Shown: positions 22,945 to 37,529 of the stretch, piece by piece
How positions within the stretch are numbered: the stretch's first letter is position 1
How the letters are laid out: every line of letters starts with the position of its first letter
NCBI RefSeq assembly: GCF_001577835.2
Contig: NC_029542.1
Span: 2,589,336 to 2,653,335 of the forward strand
Length of the DNA stretch: 64,000 nucleotides
Origin: Coturnix japonica
Lineage: Eukaryota > Chordata > Aves > Galliformes > Phasianidae
Direction: 5' to 3'
Made by a program: the position numbers and the translations under genes
The notes under the pieces: generated by a model
Told to the model about the DNA's origin: nothing
The model's database searches: none
Seen by the model: the letters and a program-made list of their open reading frames with translations, nothing else

Positions 22945-25929
22945 CTTATGGGGGGGGGGGCAGAAAGAGAGAAGGATGTGATGTTGGGGGGGGGTTCATT
23001 CACCCTGATGCTCATTGCTTTGCTTTCGCTGAGAGACCTGATCCCATTGACATAAATCCTCCCCCCCCAAAAGCAAACAGCAGCAGCCCCAGCTCTACCT
23101 CATCCTATAGCCCATACCAGCCCCCCCCCCACCCCATAGACAGCTCCTGAAGGGCACTTTGGGGTGAGTCAGACCCCCCCCCACCTGACAAGCATCACAG
23201 CTGAGTCACAGCAGTGCCACACTGGTGGGGGGGGCACATTGGTATGCAATGCAGGGGTGGGGGGCACATTGCTATGCAATGCACATCCCCAGGTGCCATA
23301 AGGCAGAACTAAAGCCCCCCCCCGACACCAAGGTAAGGATGGGTTGGGTGGGCCCTAATATTGGGGAGGGGGTAGAAGGGGGGGGGGGGGGTGTGTATGG
23401 GTAGGGGGGGGGTGCGGAAGGGCAGCCCTTCCGTAGGGAAGTGCAGAGGACAATGGGGTGAGGAGGAGACAGAACCACGTAGTGCCAGGGCAGGAAATGG
23501 GAGTCCCTATGGGTGGGGATGGTGTGGGGTGACAGCAGCGCCCAGGTGCAATGAGTTGGGCCGTCCTCAGCTGCCCCCATTGGGTCCCATAGAGATGGCA
23601 GAGGGGACATAAAGCTGCCCCCTCCCACCCCCCCCCCAACCAACCTGGCAGTGCAGCCCGGGCGCACCCAGGCTGTGCTGACTCAAAGCCCAAACACAGG
23701 AGGAATGTGGGGCCCCAGGCAGCCCCGGCGTGCTGGGACAGGCAGCAGGCCAGCAGGATGCTGGGGGGGGGGGGGGGGACATGAAATGGGGGGGGGGACA
23801 TGAAAGCAAAGCAGGACACCCCCCAAGTGAGGGCTGGGGGCTGGGGGGGGGGGGGGGTTACATCACCTTAGGGCACATGGGGATGCTCAGCATCAAGGTG
23901 GGGTGGGGGGAACCTAATTTCAACCCCCCCCCCCCATCTATGGGGAAGGATATTTTGGGGGGGGCACAGGGCACCTCCACGGAAGTGACTCAGTGTGTTG
24001 GGTGGTGACTCCAGGGGGCAGGAAGCTGCTGCCATGGATGTGTCCTGTAGGGGGGGGGCATTGACACCCCCCCCCCCAACATTGTGAAGCTGATGGTGGG
24101 GGGGGAATGGGGACAAAGCACCCACCCCACTTTGCTGCCTCCAGGGCTGCAGCCCCACTTGGGAAGGGGGCACTGAGGGATGGAGGCTGCCCAAAGGGAT
24201 GTATTGGGGGGGGGGCACACAGACAGTTGTGGCTCTGCTCCATGGGGAGATGGGGGGGGGTCTCAGTGCAGGCGGGGGCTGCGATGGGGCTGAGCCAAGG
24301 CCTCGTGTTCAGCCTTTCCAGCTGAAGGAGCAGGGATGGCCAAGGAGGGGGAGGCTGGGAAAGGGAAGGAATGCAAGAGCTGTGCCCCAAACTAATCTGC
24401 CTGGGTCAATGTGGGGGGGGGGGAGGTTTGGCTTCAACCCCCCCCTTTAACCCTATAGCACTTCAAACTCACAATGAGCTCTTAACCCCCCCACCCCTCC
24501 ATTCAGCCCCCAGCAGCTGAGTGTGCTGATGCAGGCATGAAAAGAGGAGGGGGGGGGGGGCATTCCCAGAGCATCATCCCTGGGCACAGCCCCCACCAGA
24601 AGCATTGCAGCTCTGCCAAGCAATGCCCCCCCCCCACAGCAGCAGCTCCCAAATGAGAGGAACCATCTGGCACTGAGTAAAGGGGGGGGGCACAGGAAGC
24701 ACAGAACTGGAGTGAAATGGGACTTAAAAAGGGGAAACTGAGGCGGTGGAAATGGGGGGGGGGGCACCCACGTCACTGTCTGGCCAAAGCAGCTCCTTAA
24801 TCTCCTGTCTAACCCTGATAAGGAACGCAGAGCAAACAGAGCTGGGAACAGCCACCCCACAGCCCATAGGGACACCTGGCCATAGGGATGCAGCCCCATA
24901 GGAAGGATGGGGAGTTGTGGGGTGGGGGTGGGGGGGGTCTGTGTACCCTCACCTGGTGGTGGGGGGGGGGATGGTGCAGTGAAATACCCCATTGAATGGG
25001 GAGGGTGGGGGCAGGAAGCTTTTCCCTTGCTGTCCCCACCCTTTACACCTGCACTTTGGAGCCTTGCAGTGAGCAAAGGGCACATGGGACAGGAACCCAC
25101 ACCCCGGAGATGCTCAGAGATGGGGGCTGCAGGGATGGACCCCCCCCTTCCTTCCCCCCCCCCCCATCCCTGCTATGGGGGCTGCAGCATTGGCTGTATA
25201 TGGGAGGGTTGGGGGGATCCCATTGCACTACATGCCCACCCCCCTAAGAAGGAGGGGGTACCTATAGGGAGACAGAGGGGAAGCCCCCCCCCCACACTGG
25301 GGATAAGGGTGGGGGAGGTGCTCAGTGTTTGAGGATTCAGCTCAAATCAAGGATTCCTCCCCAAACCTGTCTGCACTCGCCCCATTTCCTCCTCCCCCCC
25401 CCCCAGTCCACACCGCACGAGCGGGAACCCGACCCGTACCCGACAGAAGGTGTTAACAAACATCCACCCTTCACTGCCTTCCCCCCCCCCCCCCCCCCCC
25501 CCCATCCTGCCCCATAGCATCACCGCCCCCACACAAACACCATAGGGAAGAAGAGACATGCAGCCAATGGGATAAGCAGAGTGAGGGGGGTCCCAGGTGG
25601 GGTGGGGGGGGGTCCTGGGGTCCTTACATCCCAAAGGTGGCAGAGCACAAAGCCAACCCCCCCCAGCAGAGAACGGAGCCCATTGGGACACAGTGACAGC
25701 TGCTGTCACTGTATGAGCTGCTGTGTCCCCATAGGGACACCCAGTGCCCCCCAGGATAGAAAAAGAGTAGATTAGGGGATGGTTTGTAGGGTACAAGGGG
25801 GAAAGGGGGTGGGGGTTGCTGGGGGGGGTCCTGGGGTGCAGCCATAGGGAAGAGTGAGCAGGGGACACCCACCACCCCATATCTACACTGTGCTGGGACA
25901 CAGCTGGGGGGCACAGGACCCCCAACACC
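22945..25929. other. ITGA3: Probable ITGA3 intron 1, no exon recognised
   Basis: Three kilobases upstream of exon 2, searched by eye on the minus strand for the expected end of exon 1 (an integrin FNLD...FGYSVALH-type strand followed by a donor). None was found. Content is G/C-homopolymer-rich, with a 23-base C run at 25481-25503 and many 8-14 base runs. A hydrophobic minus-strand stretch near 23820-23640 (LLACCLS...FLLCLGF) is not followed by an integrin sequence and is not accepted as the signal exon. Confidence 0.5.
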
Positions 25930-27600
25930 CTATACACCCCAAACCTCACCCCTTCAGACCCCCCCCCATAGACATAACCCCCCCACCTCCCCCTCACAAA
26001 GGAAAACCCCCGCGACCAATACAATATCACACTTCAAAAGACCCCCCCCAACAAAAAAACCCCCCCATCCCAAGGAATTCCCCCCCCCAACACACCCCCA
26101 ACCCCTCACTCACCTTCAAGCCCTCCCCCAATAGAACATAACCACCCAGTCCCCCCACCATGCCAAGGACCCCACAGCCCGCCATCACCCCCCGCCCCAC
26201 ACCATCCCCCACTCACTTCCATACACCCCGCAAAACGCTCAATCTCCTTCAGTCCCTCCCCATATGCACACCCCACCACCCTCCCCCTCCAAAGAACCCC
26301 CCCACAATACAAAATATCAACACATCTCAAGACCCCCCCCCATCCCATAAGGACGCCCCCACGGCAGACCATCCCCCCATGGACCCCCTCATAGTGTCTT
26401 CATCTCCATTCATCCGTTCCTCCTACCCCATAACCACCCCAAACCCTCACTCCTTCAGACCCCCCCCATAGAACCCATAACACCCCCCTCTATTGCTCTC
26501 CTTATTAGGGCAGACCATCGTTGCCATCCTCCCAGATCAATTGGCATCTTCGGCTTGCCAACCCACGCTCCACCCCCATCACTCCCCCTTCCCCTCGCAT
26601 ATCAAACCCGCCAAAAACCAAATCACGCCCTTACAGAACCCCCCCCCTCCATAGACAATAACCCCCAACCTCCCCTCAAGGAACCCCCCCAATACATATC
26701 CCCACGCCACCGACCCCCTCCCGACTCCCATCCCAAGGACCACCCCCACGCACCATCCCTTCCCAACCCATCACCTCCCCACCGCCATAAACAAACCCCA
26801 AACTCTCACCCCTTCAGCCCCTCCCCCAACTAGACATGCCCCCCCCAATAACAATATCACAGTTCAAATAGTATTAGTCAATACCAGCATTAAAGACTCC
26901 CCGTTCCTCCTTACTGGCCACCTCCCCCCATACGACTCTCCCATCTCCAAGGAACACGTCCCGCACCCACCATCGATGCCCCCACCGAGCCTTTTTTCCA
27001 TACATAAGCGCCCAAAACCATCACTCTTTTCAGTCCCTCCCCATAATGCACATCCACCCCACCGCCCCTCCAAAGACCCCCCTCCACTATAACAATATCA
27101 CACCCGTCAAGAAACCCCCCAACCTCCCCCATTCCCAAAGGAACCTCGACATGCCCGCCCCACCATCCCCCCCACCCCATTACCACCCCAAACGCTCACT
27201 CCTGTCACCCCCTCCCATAAGGACCACAACCCCCACCCACCCTCCAAAGAACCCCCCCAATAACAATATCCGACCCTCTCAAGACCCCCTCACCCCACAA
27301 CCCGCCCCCATCACCCCCGACCCCCCCCATCCCATCACCCCCCACCCCATAACACCCAAACTTCACTCCTTCACCCCCTCCCCATAGACATTAACCCCCA
27401 ACCCCCCCCCCGCTTCCCAAGGACCCCCCCCCAATAACAATAAAACCCACCCACGCCCCCCCCACATCCCCAGCCCCACGACGCCCCTTCCCCACCATCA
27501 CCTCCCCCAAAAACCCTCACTCCTTCCACCCCCTACCCATAGACATAACCCCCACCCCCCTCCAAGGACCCCCCCCAATACACTCCCCCCCCAGCCCCCC
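25930..27600. repeat. Degenerate approximately 165 bp tandem repeat with poor sequence quality, ITGA3 5' region
   Basis: About ten diverged copies of a C/A-rich unit: CCCTCACTCCTTCAG, then CCCCTCCCCATAGACATAACC, CCTCCAAGGACCCCCC, AATAACAATATCACAC and TCAAGACCCCC. The CTCACTCCTTCA landmark recurs near 25946, 26105, 26237, 26449, 26805, 27020, 27195, 27360 and 27505. Copies differ mostly by single-base insertions and losses in homopolymers, which looks more like unpolished long-read consensus than evolutionary divergence. If ITGA3 exon 1 lies here it cannot be read. Confidence 0.75.
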
Positions 27601-28070
27601 CCCACTCACGGTACCGCTACCCCCCTCTCGCTCTGCCCGATTGGCAGCGCCTACGAGGAAGCCAGACTACGCCGAAGGAAGTCCCCCCTGCGCGCTGCGC
27701 CGCCTTTATAAAACACGGCGGGAACGGGTTGTCCAGTTAAAGGCGGCAGAGCACCACCCGCGCAGTTACAAAACAGCAGCACCAAAACAAAGCCGCTTCC
27801 ATGAAGACCCGAAACCGAACGCGAACCGAACGCGAACCGAACCGAACCGAACCGACAAACCGAAACCGAACCGAAACCGAAACCCGAACCGCCCCCCCCA
27901 TACACCCGACCACCCCCCTCCCCTCCACGGGGCGCGCCGTGGAATGGAAAGGGGGGCGTGGCCAAAAGGGGGGAGCGCGCCCTTCCGGGCGCTCCCCTTA
28001 AAGGGGCGCGGCCACCGTGCCCTCGCCCGTAACCTGCTGCAAGGGGGCGCGGTCCGCGCATAAGCGCTTG
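27600..28070. promoter_or_regulatory. ITGA3: CpG-rich block, likely ITGA3 promoter region
   Basis: CpG-dense sequence with CCAAT (minus strand GCCAATCGGG near 27635), a TATAAAA word reading on the plus strand near 27712, an E2F-like GGCGGGAA next to it, and GGGCGCGGCC/GGGGCGCGG boxes around 27950-28050. On the minus strand a splice-donor-like ACC|GTGAGTGGG occurs at about 27609. This fits a CpG-island promoter with a first exon transcribed leftward into ITGA3, but the exon shows no integrin sequence, so it may be non-coding or misread. Divergent plus-strand initiation is also possible. Confidence 0.5.
27808..27892. repeat. (AACCG)n pentanucleotide/hexanucleotide tract
   Basis: About 85 bases of AACCG, AACGCG and AAACCG units inside the CpG block; read on the minus strand it is (CGGTT)n. 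It gives a spurious Phe/Gly/Ser-Val frame on the minus strand. Its position next to the presumed promoter is noteworthy. Confidence 0.9.
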
Positions 28071-28079
28071 GGTAGGGGT

Positions 28080-29240
28080 GGATGGAAGTGTCGGGGGGGG
28101 TTGAGGTGTGCACCTTGGGGGGGGTAACAAGGGTTTGGTATATAGCGTTGCATAGTTGCTGCGTTGCACGCTCATGTGCAACTAAAATCAGCCCAGGTGT
28201 GTGCACACTGCAGTGATAAGAGCCGCAGACTCAGCCGTGCCCCCCCCCCCAACATAGTGGGCCCCCCGGGCAGAACAACCAAGCCCCCCCCCCCATACTT
28301 AGCCCTCCCCTCCCATAAACCCCCTCCCCAGGTGTTATAGCCCCCCCCCCATATAACCCATCCAGGCTGGGATAGGAACCACCCGCCGTTGCCCATTCCC
28401 CCCCCCCCCCCCCATCAGCCAGGACCCCCCATATGGCACAATAGTGTGGGGGGGTCCCATGCTGTGGGGCATTGAGGCAGGAGGAAACGAAGCCTCGCGG
28501 ACGCTGCGGGGGGGGGGGGCAGAAAATCCCCGGCCTCCCACGGCGGAAACGTGGGGAATTCGTGGGCCGGCCTCTGTGCCCGCTCCCATCCCAGCCCGTG
28601 GGCTCCCGCAGCCGACAGGCGGGCCCCCCCCCGGAGACCCTCCCAACCAGCTGTGTGGGGGGCCAGCGCCCCTGTACAACCCCCTCACCCTACTCCCCCC
28701 TATATCCCCATCCCCCCCCGTTGTTTCCCATTGGGGTCCTGGGTTGCTTGTTGTGCCCCCCCCCCCATTCTTAGCCCCCCCCCCCATACAGAGGCTGCTC
28801 GAGGCCCCGAGGTTTGTTTGTGTTGCTGGAGCCAAATTCCAGCCCTGGTGAGTCGCTCGGAACCTCCCAGAGCCCCCCGCGTGGGGACTGCGTGATGGAG
28901 GGGGGGGGTCCTAAGGGGGGGGCACGGGACGGGGTGACCAGATACAGACCTCCTGTGGAAGGGATCTGCATGGTGGGGGGGGGTGAAAGGGAACACTCCA
29001 AGCCCCCCCCCGNNNNNNNNNNNNNNNNNNNNNNNNNCGCAGCCCCTCTCTGGGTTGGGGAGCCCCCCGGATTCCCTTGGGACCCCCAAAGGACGGAGGG
29101 GGGGGGAAATGCACCCCCCCCAAACACAGGGAAAGGGATTTAACAGCCGGGTTAAAGGGAGCGTTACCCCCCAGGGCTGCTATTATCGCCCCCCACCCCC
29201 AGGGGGGGTTAATTGGGGTAGGGGGGTGTTTGGGGATGTA
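28080..29240. other. GC-rich intergenic stretch between ITGA3 and DLX3
   Basis: No coding exon is supported. Two non-repetitive islands stand out in the G/C homopolymers: 28470-28640 (CpG-rich, GGAAACGTGGGGAATTCGTG) and 28795-28880 (GAGGTTTGTTTGTGTTGCTG followed by CCAAATTCCAGCCCTGGTGA). They could be regulatory or remnants of an exon on the plus strand, but nothing identifies them. An assembly gap lies at 29013-29037. Confidence 0.4.
29013..29037. other. Short assembly gap (25 N)
   Basis: A run of 25 N between a C run and CGCAGCCCC. A fixed small size suggests a placeholder of unknown real length. Confidence 0.97.
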
Positions 29241-29250
29241 ATTCCTCGAA

Positions 29251-29269
29251 TGGCCACTAGATGGCGCTA
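29251..29269 (+). promoter_or_regulatory. CTCF-like motif, plus orientation
   Basis: TGGCCACTAGATGGCGCTA matches the vertebrate CTCF core (TGGCCACCAGGGGGCGCTA) at 16 of 19 positions, including the critical CCA...AG..GGCGC bases. It lies 1.2 kb left of a second same-orientation site and 2 kb left of the DLX3 gene. Confidence 0.8.
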
Positions 29270-29954
29270 TGTGATAAAGGATGCTCCCGTTTTGGGGTGG
29301 GGGGGATTTTAGGGTTAGATGGGGACGACCCGCCCCCCTCATACACCTTCCACCCCCATCCCGGGGCTGTGACAGCGGTGGGGACACGAGGGGACTCGTG
29401 AGGACACGGGGGTGGGGGGGGGAGGAGGTGTTTCTAAACGGGGCTCAGGCTGGGGGGGCAGTTGGGGGGCACAGGGGACATTTGGGGTTTGGATTCCAGA
29501 GGAGCTGTGCCAGGACCCCTCCACACCACACACCCACATCGGCAGAGACCCCCCCGGCTGCCCCATCGGACCCAAACCGGACCCATGGGATCCTCACTAA
29601 GGGGCTTCAGCCCGGTCCACAAGCACCAGTACGTCCCAGTCCCAAACTGGTTCAGCACAGCACATACACGCAGCTCCCGGACCGGCTTTTCCAGCACCCA
29701 GCCCCACCGGCCGGACCGACGGACAGGACCGGACCTGGGGGTGTCCCAGCGGCTCCTCAGGTCCTTGGGAACCCCCCGGGGAGGGCAGACGGCGGGGCTG
29801 GGCCGCACCCAGGTACCTCTGTCCTCATTGAATTAATGCTCCCAGCTCCGATTGCGGTGCACATGTGGAGAGATGAGCCCGGGCTTTGTGCAGTGTCTGG
29901 GTCACACCTGTAACCTCTATGGCTGGATGTGCCCTCTGAAACGGAGCCGTGGGA

Positions 29955-30293
29955 CTCCCATCCCATCCCATCCAACCCATCCCCATCCCCATCCCATGCC
30001 CCATCCCATCCCCAATCCCCATCCATCCCATCCCCATCCCATCCATCCATCCATCCCATCCCATCCCCATCCCTCCACCCCATCCCATCCCATCATCCAT
30101 CCCCATCCCATCCCAATCCCATCCCATCCATCCATCCATCAATCCATCCAATTCCATCCCTCCCAATCCCAATCCCTCATCCCAATCCCACATCCCATCC
30201 CATCCCATCCCATCCATCCCATCATACCATCCCATCCCATCCCATCCCATCCCATCCCATCCCCATCTCCATCTCCATCCCATCCCATCCCAG
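29955..30293. repeat. (ATCCC)n pentanucleotide array upstream of DLX3
   Basis: About 340 bases of CATCC/ATCCC units with ATCCATCC interruptions between the two CTCF-like motifs. No coding meaning; long Pro/Ser/His and Met-Gly-Trp-Asp frames are its shadows. Confidence 0.95.
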
Positions 30294-30334
30294 GATTCGA
30301 ACCCTCGTTTCTCTACCCCTGCAGTACCCTACAA

Positions 30335-30353
30335 TGGCCACCAGGTGGCGCCA
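30335..30353 (+). promoter_or_regulatory. CTCF-like motif, plus orientation, near-perfect
   Basis: TGGCCACCAGGTGGCGCCA matches the CTCF consensus at 17 of 19 positions, with the full CCACCAGGTGGCGC core. It is the best motif in the window and sits about 0.87 kb upstream of the DLX3 start codon, just outside the DLX3 promoter. Confidence 0.85.
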
Positions 30354-31034
30354 TTGCACCGCGCCGCCCTATGGTGGGATGACAGGGCTGGGGGGGGGGG
30401 GAAAACGGGGGGGGGTCATACACGCCAATGTTTCTTTTAACCCCCAAAAAGCCGCAGCCCGGCTCACACATCTGCCCACCCACCCTCGAGCCCCCCCAGC
30501 ACCTCTCAGGGTCAAGGACCCGCCAGCATGAGGGAGAACCGCCCCCCCCCACCAAAATACAGCCCCCTCCCCACGTCCTCCTCTATCTCAGTGCTGTGTT
30601 GGGGCCTGGGATGGGGGGGGGGGTCTTAGGGCAGCGCAGAGTTCAGGGCTGGGAGTGCTGGGGGGAGGGGTGACAAGTTGTGGAGTATGGGGGGGGGGGT
30701 TCACCCTGAGCTCTGTGGATAGAGGAGAAACATTGGGAACTAATGGGAGAGGGGGGGAGGACACCCCATCCCTGCCCCCAACCCTTGTCCCACTGTGACC
30801 CCCAGGACCCCCAACCCCAGTGCAAAGAGCCCCAGCAACCCCCCCCCCCACCGCCCTCCTCCAGCTCCCATCCCTTCCGTCTCCCCTTCACCCACTCTTT
30901 GTTGTTTCTTGAGGGAGGGAAGGAGGGAAGGAAGGCAGAGAGGGGAAAAAAAAAAGCAGCAGCAAAAGAAGAGAAGCCAAACCCCAAAGCAGGAGGCAGG
31001 AGCCTGTTTTGCCTCCCAGGCAATATTTCTGGAG

Positions 31035-31077
31035 CCAATAGGAATGCGCACCCACCCTGCCCCGCTCCCTAATTAAA
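31035..31077 (+). promoter_or_regulatory. DLX3: DLX3 core promoter (CCAAT box and TATA-like TAATTAAA)
   Basis: A CCAAT box (31035-31039) is followed 31 bases later by TAATTAAAGG (31070-31079), an AT-rich TATA-like element in an otherwise GC-rich region. A start of transcription near 31100-31110 would give a 5' UTR of about 100 bases before the ATG at 31207. A polypurine tract (GGGAGGGAAGGAGG..., 30912-30950) lies just upstream. The AT element also contains a TAATTA-type homeodomain site, which could allow DLX feedback. Confidence 0.65.
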
Positions 31078-31206
31078 GGCTTTGGAGCAAGGCCGCCCGC
31101 AGCTCTGGGCACACACTCTTGAGTCGCCTCTCAACAGGAGCAGATCGAGGGACGTTGTGGGTAACGGGGGGTCCCGGGTGGGCTGAAGCCCCCCCGAGCG
31201 GCAGCG

Positions 31207-34524
<3,318 letters not shown>

Positions 34525-35975
34525 CTATACGGGGCAGCAGAGACAGTGCAGGACTTCTCCTCTTCCCTTTCTACCCCCCCCTCCCTGCCCCTAAAATCGA
34601 TTATTATTATTATTATTTTCAAGTCTTCCGATACACACACCCCTATATATCCACTTCTATATCCTCTCCCAGCTCATCTCAGGAACAACAGGACTGCAAA
34701 GGGTTGAACTATGAGCCTACACCCAGGGGGCACCACCCCCCCCAACAGCTGCATCCCCCCCCTCCCCACAACAGCTGTGTCCCCATAGCAGAGACATTTG
34801 GGTGACTGTCACCCCACCTTGGGGTCCCTGTGGAGCCTGTGGGACGCTGTATGGGATGGAGACATGAGGACCAAAGCAGGGTGCCATCCCCACCTGGAGC
34901 AGGGGACACCCCTCACCCTCATGGCACATCAAATCCAGTGCCATGCAGGGACCATATGGGACTGTGGACTATGGGTGCTCTATGGGGTGTGGGTGCTCTA
35001 TGGGGTGTGGGTGCGCCGTAGGGCTGTGGGTATTCCATGGTGCCGTGGGTCCTCCGTGGGGCTTTGGGTGCTCCATGGGTTCTCCGTGGGGTTGTGGGTT
35101 TTCCATAGGTTTTTCCATGGTACAATGGGTTCTTCATGAGGCTGTAGGTGCTCTATGGGACCATGGGTCTTCCATGGGGTCTCTGTGAGGCCGTGGGCTC
35201 CCCGTGGGTTCTCTATGGGGCTGTGGGTGCTCCATGGGACCACAGATTCTCCATGGAGCCATGGGTTGTCCATGGGGCTGTGGGTTCTCCATGGGGTCTT
35301 GAGCTCTCCATGGGGCCATGGGAGCTCTATTGGATCATGGGCTCTCCATGGGTTCTCCACAGGGCTGTGGGAACTCTATGGGGCTGTGGATGCTCTATGG
35401 GGCTGTGGATGCTCTATGGGGCTGTGGATGCTCCAATGGGCCACAGGCAGCTTCACAGAGACCCCAACCCTGGGGACGACGCTCAAACAACGAGGTGGTT
35501 ATTTAACAGTTAAAAAAATAATAATAAATAATGATTAAAAATAAAAAAAAAGGGGGGGGAGGGGGGAGGAGAATAAAAAAAGGGGGATAAAAAAGGGGAA
35601 AAAATGTTTTAATATTTAAAACCAGTTTGGGAACAGCTTAAGTTATTGTTGGGAGATAGTCTGTGCCTCCAGCGGGTGTCATTGAAGCTAACAGTGAAGA
35701 GGAAGGTGTTTTATAGGTTAAACCCCACCAGGCATTCAACACACATAAAAAGACCCCCCAAAATCCCTAAAAAACCCCCAAACTTTGACTATTTTTTAAG
35801 AGAGCGAGGCTATTTTTGTAGGACAAAGTGCCATTTTAAAGATGTGTCCCTCTGCGTTGTACAGCCCCCAGGACCTTATTTATGTTGCCTTATATATATA
35901 TAGGGGTGTGCGGGGTGGGGTGGGGGGGTCAGAGTGTATATAAGGTTCATTTGTATAAAGCTGATCGAACCCAAA
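34525..35975 (+). other. DLX3: DLX3 3' UTR / downstream region with GGGCTGTGGGTGCTC repeat
   Basis: After the stop codon an ATT-rich patch (34600-34620) is followed at about 34960-35450 by an imperfect repeat of TATGGGGCTGTGGGTGCTCC-like words. Then comes an A/T-rich tract (35500-35610) with several AATAAA hexamers, and at 35870-35975 a CTTATTTATGTTGCCTTATATATA stretch ending in GTATAAAGC. The conserved-looking last part suggests that the 3' UTR may extend to about 35975, with the minisatellite inside it. The exact 3' end is not determinable here. Confidence 0.55.
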
Positions 35976-36024
35976 GTGCTCTGCTGTGCTCCTTCCATGT
36001 GGGTATGGGGTCTGCTCATGCTTT

Positions 36025-36310
36025 ATGGGGTGGGGATGGGGATGGAGATGGGATGGGATGGGATGGGATGGGATGGGATGGGATGGGATGGGATGGGGAT
36101 GGGATGGGAGGATGGGATGGGAGGGGATGGGATGGGATGGATGGGATGGGGATGGATGGATGGATGGATGGGATGGGATTGGGATGGGAATGGGGAATGG
36201 GGATGCATGGGGATGGGATGGGTGGATGGATGGGATGGGAGGATGGGATGGGATGGATGGGATGGGCATGGAAATGGGAATGGGATGGGATGGGGATGGG
36301 GATGGAAATG
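36025..36310. repeat. (GGGAT)n/(GGAT)n array between DLX3 and DLX4
   Basis: About 285 bases of GGGAT pentamers with GGAT tetramer variants. Complementary in sequence to the (ATCCC)n array at 29955-30293 on the other side of DLX3, so the two arrays form a 6 kb spaced inverted repeat around the gene. Confidence 0.95.
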
Positions 36311-37529
36311 TCTCTGACAGTGTTGGTTTATGGGAGGGGACTGGATATGGGGGGGGGGGGGGGGGTTTGAATTGAATTGCTGCTCAGTGTGAGTGCATTC
36401 CAACCCAGCTGTGCCCTATTCTGCTTAGGGAAACCCCAAATACATTCTGGGACCCCCCTGCCAATAATGGGGTCCCCCCACCCACACCCCAGCACTACTC
36501 TGCCTGTGGGCCACCACATCATCACTGTCCCAATGATACACAATGGGGGCAATGGGACACCCAAACACCCCCCCGCCCCCACATCCATCCCAAACAGCAC
36601 CCCAAGGGTTAAGGGGAGCTGCCAGCTCCCGGCCCCCAGCGCTTGGGTTGGGTTGGGGTTGGGGTTGGGTTGGGGCTGTGTGTGCCCACAGCGGCAGACA
36701 TGCTGGAGACATAGAGCTGCAATGGCAGAGGGGGGATGGGGAAGGAGGGGGGGGGGGAGGCTGCCAGGATGGGGCAAGGAGGGTGGGTAGTGGGGGGAGG
36801 GAGCAGCGTGCTGGGAGCTGTGGGTGCTTTGGGGTGTTTTGTTGGTGTTTGGTTGAATTGAGAAGAAAAGAAAGTAAGAAGAAAGATGGGATCTGTGTAG
36901 GTTATAGAAATGCTGGCTGTATCCCTGCTCCCCCCTCCCTGGACTGGTGGGTGCACACAGAGCTGCTGTGCTCCCTCCTGCCCCACTGCTCTGCCCTGTG
37001 GGGCTGGGTTGGGGGGCTGTGGGCTGCTTTCCCCCCTTCCACCCATCACAACCCCACAGAGGGGGCACATGTAGGGTGGGAACACAACTCCCACCCCCCA
37101 CAGATACAAGCTGTCATGCATCCATTGATGTCCCTTCACAAGCCCCAGCATACAGCCCCCCCAAACCCCCCCCCAGGTGCTCCCTGCCCCATTGCAACAC
37201 ACCGCTGCAGCCGCTCGTGTTGCATCACCCGCTGCCCCCACCCAGCACAGGGCTGGCACTGGGCTGAGCCCACAGGTGTGTGGTGGAGGTGGCATTGGCC
37301 ATTGGGTTGGGATATGGGATGGAAGGGGATCCCGTCTGTGCAGCACCACGACCTGAGCACAACACGTTGCAGCAAAGGGAACGCAGCACTGCTGGTCTGC
37401 ATGAAGGTGGGGGCACACAGAGCATTGGTGCTGTGCAGCAAAGGCTGTGATGGATGGGAAACCTGCTCCCCAAGTGCCCTCATTGCTGAGACCAGGGGTC
37501 CCCAACCCCCCCCATCCCACCCTTATTAA

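Noticed and set aside
23640-23820. Hydrophobic minus-strand stretch considered as the ITGA3 signal-peptide exon
   Set aside because: It is not followed by the FNLD strand or by a donor in the phase that exon 2 requires, and the opposite strand is equally open.
24005-24025. CCAGGGGGCAGGAA and CAAGGGGGCGCGG (28040) as further CTCF sites
   Set aside because: Only the G-rich half of the motif fits; the upstream CCAC half is missing. In such G-rich DNA this is expected by chance.
27641-28063. Plus-strand 140-codon frame starting near the CpG block (MAAPTRKPD...)
   Set aside because: It runs through the (AACCG)n tract, lacks any recognisable domain, and competes with an equally long minus-strand frame. 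CpG-rich DNA is naturally stop-poor.
30285-30315. GGATTCGAACCCTCG, resembling a tRNA T-arm read on the minus strand
   Set aside because: The T-stem does not pair, no acceptor stem, D-arm or anticodon arm can be formed, and it overlaps the end of the (ATCCC)n array.
36640-36675. GGGTTGGGTTGGGGTTGGGG, reminiscent of telomeric repeat
   Set aside because: Vertebrate telomeres are TTAGGG; this is a short irregular GGTT(G) tract of about 35 bases without TTAGGG units.
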